Source: a virus
Virus record (IMG/VR): IMGVR_UViG_3300025671_008344
Span: 1 to 22,210 of that record
Direction: 5' to 3' (one strand)
Length of the DNA stretch: 22,210 bases
Made by a program: the position numbers and the translations under genes. Under the pieces are notes generated by a model. That model was not told where the DNA came from. It saw nothing but the letters and a program-made list of their open reading frames with translations, and ran no database searches. This document shows, piece by piece, positions 1 through 8,139 of this stretch (position 1 is its first letter; the number at the start of each line of letters is the position of its first letter).

Positions 1-1392
1 TTCTATGGGGTTAAATCTAGAGAGGATGGAGTAAATGGTGATATTTTAGCCCACTATTACCCCTATGGTAAAACCAATATCACTGGTTATAAAATCAGGG
101 AACTTCCAAAAGACTTCCATGTCACAGGACAGATCGAGGGTCTATTTGGTCAGAATCTATTCTCAGGAGCAGGTAAAAGGGTTGTAATCACAGAAGGAGA
201 GATTGATGCTCTCTCTGTAGCCTACGCTATGTATGAGCACTATAAGAAATTCTATCCTGTAGTAGGTATGCCTAGCTCAACAGGCAAGAAAGCTATTATG
301 GAGAACAGAGAGTGGCTTCGTGGTTATGATGAAGTGATCTTAATGCTCGATAATGACCCTGCTGGTGAAAAAGCTTTAAACGAGGTCTGTAAGATCATTG
401 GTATTGATAAAGTAAGGATTGCCAAGATCAAAGAGAAAGACCCTAATGAAGAACTTCTTAAACATGGATGGAAAGAAGTATGCAGGGCAGTATGGGATGC
501 TAAAAAGTGGTGTCCAGCTAATATTCTAGCAGGTGAGCCTCTGTGGGGTCAATACATAGAACAGGAAACTAAAGAGGCTTTACCATTCCCCGCTTGTATG
601 CAAGGTGTTAATCATAAAACGAAAGGAGCTAGACTCGGAGAGATTGACCTATTTATCTCTGGAACAGGAGCAGGCAAGTCAACTATGACCAGAGAAATCC
701 TCTTAGAGTTCCACAAGACTGCTAAAGAAGATGAAGATATTGGAGTTATACCTCTTGAGGAATCCCCGGGAGAATATGTAAGAAAGCTTCTCCAGATGGA
801 AGTAGGTAAGGATTTCGAGGAAAACGAAGTATCTGAAGAGGAAAAGCGAAAAGCTTTTGAGAAACTCTTCTTAGATGAAAAGATTAAAGTTTTAGACCAT
901 CAGGGTTCTGTATCTGATGATACCTTAATGGAAAAGATTGAAACCCTTTGTGTTATGGGTTGTAAATATATTATATTAGATCACCTAACGATTGCTGTAT
1001 CAGAAGCAGAAGGTGATCAGAATAGTGCTGTTGATAAGGTTATGTCTGACTTGCTTAAAATGGTTAAACGACATAATGTCTGGATCGGTTTGATTTCACA
1101 CCTCAGAAAGACGTCAACAGGAGGACAAGCCTTTGAAGAGGGTAAGATGCCCTCAATGGATGATATTAAAGGTTCTGGTTCCGTTAAACAAGTTAGCTTT
1201 CAGATTATTGCTTTTGCAAGAGACATGACTGCTACTAACGAGTTAGACCGTAATAGAATCAGGGTAAGAGTACTGAAGAACAGATTTAATGGTAAAACAG
1301 GTGATGCAGGAGGGGCCATTTATAGTCCTGAGTCTATGAGATTAACTTATGTTGATGTTGACTTTACTGCCGAACCTAAATTGGGAGTCTAA
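1..1392 (+). CDS. Primase-helicase, T7 gp4-like (5' end cut by window)
   Basis: The reading frame is open from base 1 and starts before the window; 463 residues are visible. A TOPRIM primase fold shows as EGEIDAL (visible residues 65-71) and LDNDPAG (about 116-122), the metal-binding Glu and DxD-type motifs. A RecA-type hexameric helicase follows: Walker A SGTGAGKST (about 220-228), the catalytic-glutamate strand LEESP (about 252-256), Walker B YIILDHL (about 323-329) and the ISHLRK motif (about 365-370). This order is that of T7 gp4 and related phage replicative primase-helicases, which unwind DNA 5'-3' and prime the lagging strand. The N-terminal zinc-binding part is not visible. The next gene follows after one base, so it is probably co-transcribed with the AAA+ and dNTP genes. 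The family call is secure. Confidence 0.93.
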   Translation, partial: FYGVKSREDGVNGDILAHYYPYGKTNITGYKIRELPKDFHVTGQIEGLFGQNLFSGAGKRVVITEGEIDALSVAYAMYEHYKKFYPVVGMPSSTGKKAIMENREWLRGYDEVILMLDNDPAGEKALNEVCKIIGIDKVRIAKIKEKDPNEELLKHGWKEVCRAVWDAKKWCPANILAGEPLWGQYIEQETKEALPFPACMQGVNHKTKGARLGEIDLFISGTGAGKSTMTREILLEFHKTAKEDEDIGVIPLEESPGEYVRKLLQMEVGKDFEENEVSEEEKRKAFEKLFLDEKIKVLDHQGSVSDDTLMEKIETLCVMGCKYIILDHLTIAVSEAEGDQNSAVDKVMSDLLKMVKRHNVWIGLISHLRKTSTGGQAFEEGKMPSMDDIKGSGSVKQVSFQIIAFARDMTATNELDRNRIRVRVLKNRFNGKTGDAGGAIYSPESMRLTYVDVDFTAEPKLGV

Positions 1393-1393
1393 A

Positions 1394-3142
1394 ATGGAAT
1401 ACCATCCTATAATTAAAGATAGGGAAGGTTTTAGAAAAGTATTGGAAACAATGACTCGAATCCTTATTATGAATAATCCTGAAGAACATGAGTATTTCTT
1501 GTTCATGGTGGATGCTTATAATCAAGGCGTAGAGGATAAAAAGAAGTTTAATATTGAAGACTTCAAAGACAAAGCTCTAGAGAAGAATGATATCACTGTT
1601 GAAATCATGGATGAACTCCTGAGTAATTGGGAGAAGTCTATTGATTTCTATGAGGTAGCCAAGATCAACCCTCATTTATATGGGTCTCTTGTAATGATCT
1701 ATAATGAGTTAACTTTTGCGTTAGCAGTAAAGAAAGAAGCAGATGCAGAAGAAGCGAAGGGGTCTAACCTTGTTAAGATCCCAAAAGAAGAGGCTAAGAG
1801 TGTAGTTGAAAAGTTCCTTAATGGGACTTGGATCACTGACTTGTTTATTACAAGACCTGCTAAGGTTTTTGTTCCAGCTTATAAAAGCTGTATTAGTTAT
1901 GGTTGTTATAATGTATCTAAGAATCGATCTTTTGCTTACATCGTAGACAACCCTAAAACAGGAACTACGGGTTATATGACCCGAAACGAAGCTATTGAAG
2001 AATGGTTTACAGCACAGCTCAGTGCTTATGCACACTATATCAAATCTAACCAGAAAGTAGAAGAGGAAAATGATAGAGTAAACTTTATCGATAACCTTCT
2101 AAGTGGATTCTCTAAGAGAGAAACTAGTGCTTCTGAGAGGGAATGGTCTGAAGGAGAGTGGGCAGATACTACTTTCACAGGTCCTAATATTCCCGGAGTA
2201 GTATTAAGGGTAGATCCTGTAGAGTTTACTGAATCCGAACTTCAACACATGGCTTCTCTTATTATAGAGACAGAGAAGAACTCTTCCGCCGCTGCGGATT
2301 GTTGTATTGCACCAGATCAGCTTGATATCGGTGGTATTACAATTAATCTTCCTAAGAAAACCACTAGTAATCATCTGACTAGCATTGATCATAGGACATA
2401 CGATTTAGACCTTATTAACATTGACCGTTCTGCAGATGGTCTCGTTAAACAAATTGCAGATGTTATGTCAAGGCCTCTGAATGAAAGACCTGATCTTGTA
2501 TCTTGTCTCTTCTATGGCCCTCCAGGATGCGGTAAGTCTTTGTTAGCTAAGTATATTGGAGAAAGGTTGAACCTGAAGGTGGTCAAGAAGACCTATGCCG
2601 ATCTTCAGAGCATGTATGTAGGTGAAGGTGAAAAAGAATTGCAAGCAGCTTTTGAAGAGGCTAGTAATTCTGGGTCGATTCTCTTGATTGATGAGATTGA
2701 TTCTATTGCAGGTAGTAGAGCTACGGCTGATCGTAACTATGAGAAAACCTTTGTTAATCAGCTTCTTAATGAACTTGATGAGTATAAAGGAATCTTTATC
2801 GCTACGTCTAACCATATTAATTCTATGGATCCTGCAATCATGCGGCGATTGTATCTTAAGCTGAAGTTTGATTTCCTTAGTGAAGAACAGATTCAAGAAT
2901 GTTTTAAGATGTATTTCCCTCGTATGAAGAAACAAAAGCTTTGGTTGGAGAGAGAGAGGGATGCTACTTACTTTAAGTACTTAACTCCCGGTGATTTTAA
3001 GGCTATTCGCGAAGCCCTCGTATTTGAAGAGAGTGTGACTATTGGCAAAGTTAGAGAACTCCTTAAGCAGGAAGTAGAGCTTAAGAAAAAAACTATGCAA
3101 GACATTATTCAAATGGAGAGGCCTACAGGATATGAGCTTTAA
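1394..3142 (+). CDS. AAA+ ATPase (FtsH/p97/Vps4-like ATPase domain), unknown client
   Basis: This 582-residue protein has an AAA+ module in its C-terminal third: Walker A GPPGCGKS (375-382), a pore-loop-like MYVGEGEKE (408-416), Walker B ILLIDEID (429-436), sensor-1 ATSN (470-473) and an arginine-finger region DPAIMRR (479-485). The first 350 residues match nothing I recognise and probably bind substrate or partners. No HExxH protease domain follows, so it is a remodelling or unfolding ATPase rather than an FtsH protease. I chose ATG 1394 because GGGAG (1383-1387) lies 6 nt upstream; the in-frame start at 1349 lies inside the helicase gene. It overlaps the dCMP deaminase gene by 11 nt. Placement between helicase and dNTP genes suggests a role in the replication phase, but the role itself is inference. 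Confidence 0.85.
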   Translation: MEYHPIIKDREGFRKVLETMTRILIMNNPEEHEYFLFMVDAYNQGVEDKKKFNIEDFKDKALEKNDITVEIMDELLSNWEKSIDFYEVAKINPHLYGSLVMIYNELTFALAVKKEADAEEAKGSNLVKIPKEEAKSVVEKFLNGTWITDLFITRPAKVFVPAYKSCISYGCYNVSKNRSFAYIVDNPKTGTTGYMTRNEAIEEWFTAQLSAYAHYIKSNQKVEEENDRVNFIDNLLSGFSKRETSASEREWSEGEWADTTFTGPNIPGVVLRVDPVEFTESELQHMASLIIETEKNSSAAADCCIAPDQLDIGGITINLPKKTTSNHLTSIDHRTYDLDLINIDRSADGLVKQIADVMSRPLNERPDLVSCLFYGPPGCGKSLLAKYIGERLNLKVVKKTYADLQSMYVGEGEKELQAAFEEASNSGSILLIDEIDSIAGSRATADRNYEKTFVNQLLNELDEYKGIFIATSNHINSMDPAIMRRLYLKLKFDFLSEEQIQECFKMYFPRMKKQKLWLERERDATYFKYLTPGDFKAIREALVFEESVTIGKVRELLKQEVELKKKTMQDIIQMERPTGYEL

Positions 3143-3650
3143 TTCAGACGATTCATACTATGAGCTTATGTTTAACAGTATTGATGTCACTATTGGTGAT
3201 CTTATTCGAAAGGAAGATGAAGATGTAGGTTTTCTTATGAATGTATGTGATTTAGTAGCAGCTAGATCAAAAGATAAGAAAACAAAAGTAGGGTGTGTAA
3301 TTGCCCGAGATACTAATATCCTAGCATATGGCTATAATGGAACCCCGCATGGAGCCTCTAATGTAATGAGGGATAAGGGTGGTGTAACACTTCCTTGTGT
3401 TATTCACGCAGAGCTTAATGCTTTAGCAAAACTAGCGAAGTCTACACAATCAGGAGAAGGTGCAACTGCTTATTGCACTCTTCTACCTTGTATCCCTTGT
3501 ACAGTAGCCTTATTTCAGGCGGGTATCAAAAAGATGTACTATGAGACCATCTATCGAGACGATAGTTCTATCGATTACGCGAGGTCCATAGGTTTTAAAT
3601 TAATTAGAGTTGAACGAGAAGGAGACAGGATTGAACTCATACGGTCTTAA
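3132..3650 (+). CDS. Deoxycytidylate (dCMP) deaminase
   Basis: This 172-residue protein is a zinc-dependent cytidine/dCMP deaminase. It carries the HAEL signature (zinc-ligand His and proton-shuttle Glu) and PCIPC, the two-cysteine zinc site. Upstream it has a typical substrate-side segment, KVGCVIARDTNILAYGYNGTP. Such enzymes convert dCMP to dUMP, the thymidylate synthase substrate, and in phages help adjust dNTP pools. The start ATG 3132 has a GGAGAGG-type site (3115-3121) about 10 nt upstream and overlaps the AAA+ gene. It lies immediately before nrdA and nrdB, forming a nucleotide-supply operon. No thymidylate synthase or dUTPase is seen in this window. The length is typical of phage dCMP deaminases. 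Confidence 0.9.
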   Translation: MSFNSDDSYYELMFNSIDVTIGDLIRKEDEDVGFLMNVCDLVAARSKDKKTKVGCVIARDTNILAYGYNGTPHGASNVMRDKGGVTLPCVIHAELNALAKLAKSTQSGEGATAYCTLLPCIPCTVALFQAGIKKMYYETIYRDDSSIDYARSIGFKLIRVEREGDRIELIRS

Positions 3651-5649
3651 TATTGACCTCTCTCGTGATAACCGCTTATCGGAACAGTCTCTCAAGCTTA
3701 TCAAAGCATACTACCTTACAGGTCAGGAGACATCACCACAGGAGGCCTTTGCTAGAGCAGCTTTGGCCTATTCTGCAGGAGACACTGCACTAGCCCAACG
3801 TATCTACGATTACGTGTCTAAGGGTTGGTTCATGTTTTCCTCTCCCATACTAAGCAATGCACCGCTCCCCGGTGAGAAGCATTTGGGCCTACCTATTAGT
3901 TGTTTCTTGTCCTATGTAGGAGACACTATTCCCGATATCACAGGTCATCACGAAGAGACAGCGTGGCTATCAGTTAAAGGAGGAGGTGTTGGAGGACATT
4001 GGGGTAACGTTAGAGGGGTATCTGAAAAGAGCCCTGGCGTGATTCCCTTTATGAAAGTCACTGATTCTCAGATGACAGCTTTTAAACAAGGTAAAACAAG
4101 GAAAGGAAGTTATGCAGCATACTTGGACATCGATCACCCTGACATTTTGGAATTTGTTAATTTTAAAGTTCCAACAGGTGGAGACAGTCATCGTAAGTGC
4201 TTCAATCTATTTAATGCAGTTAACATAACTAACAAGTTTATGTCGGCAGTTAAGGAGAACAAAACTTGGGATCTTATATGCCGTAAAACGAAAGAACCAG
4301 TAGAAACAGTTAATGCTAGAGAATTATGGGAGAGAATTCTTGAAGTAAGGTTTAGAACAGGGTCTCCTTATCTTAATTTTATTGATACTGCAAATTACTA
4401 TCTGCCTAGATCTCAAAGAAAAAAAGGGTTAAGAATTCATGGTTCTAATTTATGTAATGAGATACATTTAGCCACCAGCGAAAAAAGAACAGCGGTATGT
4501 TGTTTGCTATCTACTAATATCGAGAAATACGATGAGTGGAAACATACCTCTATGATAAAAGACCTAGTAATTTTCTTAGATAACGTTCTTCAAGCATTTA
4601 TAGATGAAGCCCCTGATGAGATGTCAAAGGCAGTATTTAGTGCCGAACAAGAAAGATCTATTGGTATTGGAGCAATGGGCTTTCATGCTTATCTAATGAA
4701 AAAGAATATCCCTTGGGAAAGTGAAGAAGCTAGGTCCATTAATGAGGAAGTGTTTAAAACTATTAAGAACTCAGCCACAGCTGCTACAAAGAAATTAGCT
4801 ACTGAAAGGGGTCCTTGTCCCGATGCAGACAATTTTGATCCTGTAAGGAACATGCATTTACTTGCTATTGCCCCTAATGCTAATAGCTCTATCTTATGCA
4901 ATACTACAGCAAGTATTGAACCTATCAAATCTAACTATTATACCCACAGAACTAGAGTAGGCCCTGATGTGGTTATTAATCCATATCTTAAAGCTTGTCT
5001 TGTAGGGTATGGTATGGATAATGAGGAAATTTGGGCATCTATAATGGAAAATGACGGTAGCGTCCAACATCTAGATTTTATGGATGAACACGATAAATTT
5101 GTGTTTAAAACGTCTTTTGAGATTGATCAGGATTGGGTTGTTCAACATGCTGCTGATAGACAGAAATATATTTGTCAAGGCCAGTCAGTTAACCTGTTCT
5201 TCAGATCAGGAGCAGATAGAGCTTACGTAAATAAAGTTCATATGAAAGCTTGGTCTGAAGGTCTCAAAGGATTATATTATCTTAGAACAACAGCAGGAAG
5301 AACAGCAGATAAAGTAGGCAGTAAAGTAGAGCGTGTTGCCTTGAAGAGTGATGATAGAAATATTCTTTATGGCAAAGAGGATTGCCCTTGGTGCGTTAAG
5401 GCATCAGAAATCATGGATGAACTCTTTGGTCCAGAAGGATGGGAGTATGTATCACTAGAGAAAGAAGGGAAGACAGCAGCTCAAGTTACAGGTAGAGACG
5501 TCACTACTGTTCCTCAAATCTATATTGCTGGTGAGTATGTAGGAGGTTATGACGACCTTATTAACTATCTTATCCCTAAAGAAGAAGAGTTTAAACAACT
5601 AGATATGTTGTTAGACGGTGCTGATGAATGCGTAGCATGTGAGGGATAA
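3631..5649 (+). CDS. nrdA: Class Ia ribonucleotide reductase large subunit with internal glutaredoxin domain
   Basis: This 672-residue protein (from TTG 3631) reduces ribonucleoside diphosphates together with NrdB. Visible catalytic features are Cys91 (redox pair partner), NLCNE 273-277 (active-site Asn, thiyl-radical Cys275 and Glu277), Cys290/291 (second redox cysteine) and the radical-transfer pair Tyr549-Tyr550. A glutaredoxin domain follows (about 577-648) with CPWC (585-588), cis-Pro motif TVP (626-628) and GGYDDL, and then the usual C-terminal cysteine pair CVAC (667-670). The reductant is thus inserted between the catalytic core and the C-terminal tail it would reduce. There is no N-terminal ATP-cone, so dATP activity control is probably absent. 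TTG 3631 is preferred over TTG 3610 because AAGGAGA (3619-3625) sits 5 nt before it. It overlaps the deaminase gene by 20 nt and abuts nrdB. Confidence 0.93.
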   Translation: MNSYGLNIDLSRDNRLSEQSLKLIKAYYLTGQETSPQEAFARAALAYSAGDTALAQRIYDYVSKGWFMFSSPILSNAPLPGEKHLGLPISCFLSYVGDTIPDITGHHEETAWLSVKGGGVGGHWGNVRGVSEKSPGVIPFMKVTDSQMTAFKQGKTRKGSYAAYLDIDHPDILEFVNFKVPTGGDSHRKCFNLFNAVNITNKFMSAVKENKTWDLICRKTKEPVETVNARELWERILEVRFRTGSPYLNFIDTANYYLPRSQRKKGLRIHGSNLCNEIHLATSEKRTAVCCLLSTNIEKYDEWKHTSMIKDLVIFLDNVLQAFIDEAPDEMSKAVFSAEQERSIGIGAMGFHAYLMKKNIPWESEEARSINEEVFKTIKNSATAATKKLATERGPCPDADNFDPVRNMHLLAIAPNANSSILCNTTASIEPIKSNYYTHRTRVGPDVVINPYLKACLVGYGMDNEEIWASIMENDGSVQHLDFMDEHDKFVFKTSFEIDQDWVVQHAADRQKYICQGQSVNLFFRSGADRAYVNKVHMKAWSEGLKGLYYLRTTAGRTADKVGSKVERVALKSDDRNILYGKEDCPWCVKASEIMDELFGPEGWEYVSLEKEGKTAAQVTGRDVTTVPQIYIAGEYVGGYDDLINYLIPKEEEFKQLDMLLDGADECVACEG

Positions 5650-6597
5650 ATGGGATTACTAGATACTAATTTAACTTATAAACCATTCAAATATCCATGG
5701 GCCGTAGATTATGCGGTTACCCATGAAAAGATCCATTGGGGTGAATGGGAGTCCAAACTTCAGGATGATGTAAACCAATGGAAAACTTCTCTAACAAAGG
5801 AGGAAAAGAATCACATTACTCAAATCTTAAGACTGTTTACTCAGTCAGATGTAGCTGTAGGAACTAATTATCTAGAGCATTATATCTATCGATTTAAGAA
5901 CAATGAGATTCGGTCTATGCTAACTAGTTTTGCGAACCGAGAGTTTACACACCAGAGAGCATATGCGTTACTTAATGATACTCTAGGTTTACCGGAAGAA
6001 GAGTTTTCTGCATTCCTAGAGTATAAACAAATGGCAGACAAAGTAGAGTTTATGACTAATATAGACACTACCACCCTGTCTGGGCTGGCTCAAGCAGTAG
6101 CCCGAAGTGCTATTAATGAAGGTATGAGTCTATTCTCTGCTTTTGTTATGTTAATTAATTACTCCCGATTCGGAAAGATGAGGGGTATGTCTGAGATTGT
6201 TCAGTGGTCTATCAGAGATGAATCACTACATTGCGAAGGAATGACAAAGTTGTTCCGTACTTTTTGTGATGAGCATCCTCGTATCGTTAATGACGAATTC
6301 AAGAAGTCAATTTATGATATGGTTAAGGAAGCTGTGGCACTAGAAGATAAAGTAATCGATCTCGCTTATAATATGGGTGGAATCGAAGGCCTTACCTCGG
6401 ATGAAGTTAAGACTTACATTCGTTATATTGCCGATCGTAGGCTTATTGAGTTAGGATTTAAGCCCGTTTATAAACAAAAGAAAAACCCCCTACCGTGGTT
6501 GGAACCCCTAATTTCAACCACTTCTCATGACAACTTCTTCGAGACCGTTGTAACAGAATACAACTCCGATGGTATGTCAGGAGATTGGGAGTACTAA
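5650..6597 (+). CDS. nrdB: Class Ia ribonucleotide reductase small (radical) subunit
   Basis: This 315-residue diiron subunit generates the tyrosyl radical for NrdA. The ligand pattern is complete: Asp67, Glu98 and His101 in REFTHQRAY, radical Tyr105 seven residues after Glu98 as in E. coli NrdB, Glu157 in NEGMS, then Glu191 and His194 in RDESLHCEG. Tyr105 marks a canonical class Ia enzyme, not a metal-only or Phe/Leu variant. The acidic C-terminal tail ending DWEY is where NrdA binding is expected. The ATG directly follows the nrdA stop, with GAGGGA (5641-5646) as the ribosome site. The gene ends just before a strong terminator, so it is the last gene of the replication/dNTP operon. Confidence 0.95.
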   Translation: MGLLDTNLTYKPFKYPWAVDYAVTHEKIHWGEWESKLQDDVNQWKTSLTKEEKNHITQILRLFTQSDVAVGTNYLEHYIYRFKNNEIRSMLTSFANREFTHQRAYALLNDTLGLPEEEFSAFLEYKQMADKVEFMTNIDTTTLSGLAQAVARSAINEGMSLFSAFVMLINYSRFGKMRGMSEIVQWSIRDESLHCEGMTKLFRTFCDEHPRIVNDEFKKSIYDMVKEAVALEDKVIDLAYNMGGIEGLTSDEVKTYIRYIADRRLIELGFKPVYKQKKNPLPWLEPLISTTSHDNFFETVVTEYNSDGMSGDWEY

Positions 6598-6600
6598 AAT

Positions 6601-6633
6601 AACCCCTCGGTGCAATGCCGGGGGGTTTTTATT
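6601..6633 (+). terminator. Intrinsic terminator after nrdB
   Basis: AACCCCTCGG (6601-6610) pairs with CCGGGGGGTT (6618-6627), with one T-G wobble and a 7-nt loop TGCAATG. A run of T (6626-6630) follows. This is a textbook Rho-independent terminator closing the replication/dNTP block. Confidence 0.9.
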
Positions 6634-6643
6634 AACTTAACTC

Positions 6644-6666
6644 AGATATCTATCAGAGATATCTAT
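6644..6666. promoter_or_regulatory. Repeated palindrome, possible operator in leader
   Basis: The 8-bp palindrome AGATATCT occurs at 6644-6651 and again at 6657-6664 with 13-bp spacing, and the match extends to AGATATCTAT. It sits between the terminator and the ribosome site of the next small gene, where a promoter for the MoxR block is expected. I see no convincing -10/-35 pair. It could bind a protein dimer pair or form a hairpin; the function is unproven. Confidence 0.35.
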
Positions 6667-6678
6667 TAAGGAGAGATT

Positions 6679-6831
6679 ATGATAAGAAAATTCTTCGAGG
6701 AGAGTAGATCAGCTAGAGCTATTGTTTTCTATTTAGGCGTAGCTGCAGTACTGACTTATTTTACTTTCTTACCGTTAGAATTTAATTTAACAATAGCATC
6801 ATTGCTAGCCCTTAAAGATATATGGGTGTAA
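6679..6831 (+). CDS. Small membrane protein, 50 residues
   Basis: This short gene has a strong ribosome site, AAGGAGAG (6668-6675), 3 nt before ATG 6679. The product begins with a charged stretch, MIRKFFEESRSARA, then a hydrophobic span at about residues 15-33 (IVFYLGVAAVLTYFTFLPL) and a second weaker hydrophobic stretch (37-45). It is the first gene after the terminator and precedes the MoxR-like gene by 64 nt. No family is recognised. The good ribosome site and the sensible membrane topology argue that it is real. Its role, for example inner-membrane modulation early after infection, cannot be told from sequence. Confidence 0.65.
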   Translation: MIRKFFEESRSARAIVFYLGVAAVLTYFTFLPLEFNLTIASLLALKDIWV

Positions 6832-6895
6832 TCTCTATCAATAAAGGTGCAATGCCTAACTAGACATTTAAACCTAAATTGGAGATAAAAATTTA
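6832..6895 (+). promoter_or_regulatory. Leader of MoxR gene with 11-bp repeat of terminator loop
   Basis: This 64-nt untranslated stretch carries GGTGCAATGCC at 6845-6855. The same 11 bases occur at 6609-6619 in the terminator loop. A GGAG ribosome site lies at 6881-6884, 11 nt before ATG 6896. No clear promoter is visible. Confidence 0.3.
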
Positions 6896-7930
6896 ATGAA
6901 CATTAATCAAGCTCTTAAGATTGTAGAAGCTCAAGTTGAATTCAATGCATCACTTCCAGAAGATGCCAAAGATTCGGAATACTTGGTACCCATGCTGTGG
7001 TCCCTTCCAGGCGAAGGTAAGACCTCTGGTATCAAAACCCTCTGTGACCAGAAAGGTTGGGATTTCCGATCAGTAATCTTTGCTCAATTTGATCCGGGCG
7101 AGCTCGGCGGTTTTCCTGTAATTGATAAAGAGGAAGAACAATATATTCGCTATGCCCCCTTCTACATGAAGAACTTTGATCCAGAAAAGATTACTATTTT
7201 GCTTTTGGATGAACTTCCTCAAGCACCAGTAGCTAATCTTAATATTGCAGCACAATTGGTTAACGAACGAGCTATTGGTGAGCACCGGTTGCCACCTAAT
7301 GTCTTTCCTGTAGGTGCAGGTAATCCTATGTCTGCTCGTGCGGGCACTAACCAGATGCCCTCTCAGCTGAAAGACCGATTTAACCACTTGGAAATTGAGA
7401 CATGTGCTGAAACTTTCCGAGCACACGCTCTTCAACGGGAGATGTCTCCTGTTATTACAGACTTTATTAACAACCGACCGGAGTGGTTGCAGAAATTTGA
7501 TCCGAATCAAAATGCGTCTCCCTCTCCGCGATCGTGGGAGCGTGTTAACTCTATGTTGCAGCTTAACCTTACAGAGGCCCTCCAACGATTCTCTATCGAG
7601 GGGCAAGTAGGCGCGGGTGCAGTAACCGATTTCTTTGGTCACCTTCAAATGTTTGATAAGCTTCCTGATGTGGAGAAAGTAGTATTCGCTAATCCTACTA
7701 GTGCTCCTATTCCGGATCAGCCTGATATCCTTTATGCTCTGTGCTCAAATATGGCCCACAAAGTTACAAAGAAGACAGCTAAGGCGCTTGTAACTTATAT
7801 TCGTCGATTTGATAATGCAGAGTTTGCTGCTTTCTGTGTAAGGGATACCCTTGCTCGTAATGAAGAACTTCGTACTAATCCGGATATTGCTAACTGGATG
7901 GTTAAGGAAGGTAAGGATCTCCTTCTTTAA
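6896..7930 (+). CDS. MoxR-like AAA+ ATPase
   Basis: This 344-residue protein has an AAA+ ATPase core: Walker A SLPGEGKTS (36-44), Walker B ILLLDE (101-106), a sensor-1-like GAGNP (140-144) and a DRF arginine-finger region (160-162). The short N-terminus and the DPGELGGFP segment (66-74) suit the MoxR/RavA branch. Those ATPases typically work with a VWA-domain partner as chaperones for metal-cofactor insertion or complex assembly. Here the VWA partner lies 190 nt downstream, supporting the call. Codon use is unlike the neighbours: 16 of 17 Arg codons are CGN, and some lines are about 50% G+C. That suggests high expression or a separate origin. The target is unknown. Confidence 0.85.
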   Translation: MNINQALKIVEAQVEFNASLPEDAKDSEYLVPMLWSLPGEGKTSGIKTLCDQKGWDFRSVIFAQFDPGELGGFPVIDKEEEQYIRYAPFYMKNFDPEKITILLLDELPQAPVANLNIAAQLVNERAIGEHRLPPNVFPVGAGNPMSARAGTNQMPSQLKDRFNHLEIETCAETFRAHALQREMSPVITDFINNRPEWLQKFDPNQNASPSPRSWERVNSMLQLNLTEALQRFSIEGQVGAGAVTDFFGHLQMFDKLPDVEKVVFANPTSAPIPDQPDILYALCSNMAHKVTKKTAKALVTYIRRFDNAEFAAFCVRDTLARNEELRTNPDIANWMVKEGKDLLL

Positions 7931-8139
7931 TGAGGGCATTATGGATTGAGATTAAGGATTTTCCTTCAGCTCAAATCCCTAAGATTGATGAACAATCCCT
8001 GTTTTGGGCGTATGAAAGTGCGCCTAAATCGGGGAGGTTTGTTATAGATAGGGGAAGACATACTTTTTATGTATGGGAAGACGAGCTAAAGAATCCTTGG
8101 ATTAAAATACTAATGGAGTTAAAATGGATCCACAATTAA
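7930..8139 (+). CDS. Unknown 69-residue protein between MoxR and VWA genes
   Basis: ATG 7930 overlaps the MoxR stop by one base, and the gene end overlaps the VWA gene by 16 nt, so translation is probably coupled across all three. The product is soluble and rich in aromatic residues (FWAYES, FYVWEDE, a final LKWIHN). It has no motif I recognise. Its place inside the MoxR-VWA pair suggests a small subunit or adaptor, but only by position. Confidence 0.65.
   Translation: MRALWIEIKDFPSAQIPKIDEQSLFWAYESAPKSGRFVIDRGRHTFYVWEDELKNPWIKILMELKWIHN

Noticed and set aside
1721-2935. Long open frames on the - strand opposite the AAA+ gene
   Set aside because: They lie wholly inside a well-supported + strand gene, have no ribosome site pattern and give no recognisable protein. 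The same applies to - strand frames opposite nrdA, the MoxR gene, the VWA gene, the HD gene and others.
3610-3630. TTG 3610 as start of NrdA
   Set aside because: TTG 3631 has AAGGAGA 5 nt upstream, while 3610 has no such site and would put it inside the coding part.
7395-7610. + strand frame inside the MoxR gene in another frame
   Set aside because: It is a shadow of the MoxR coding sequence with no ribosome site and unlikely composition. The frame at 9091-9390 over the end of the VWA gene is likewise a shadow.
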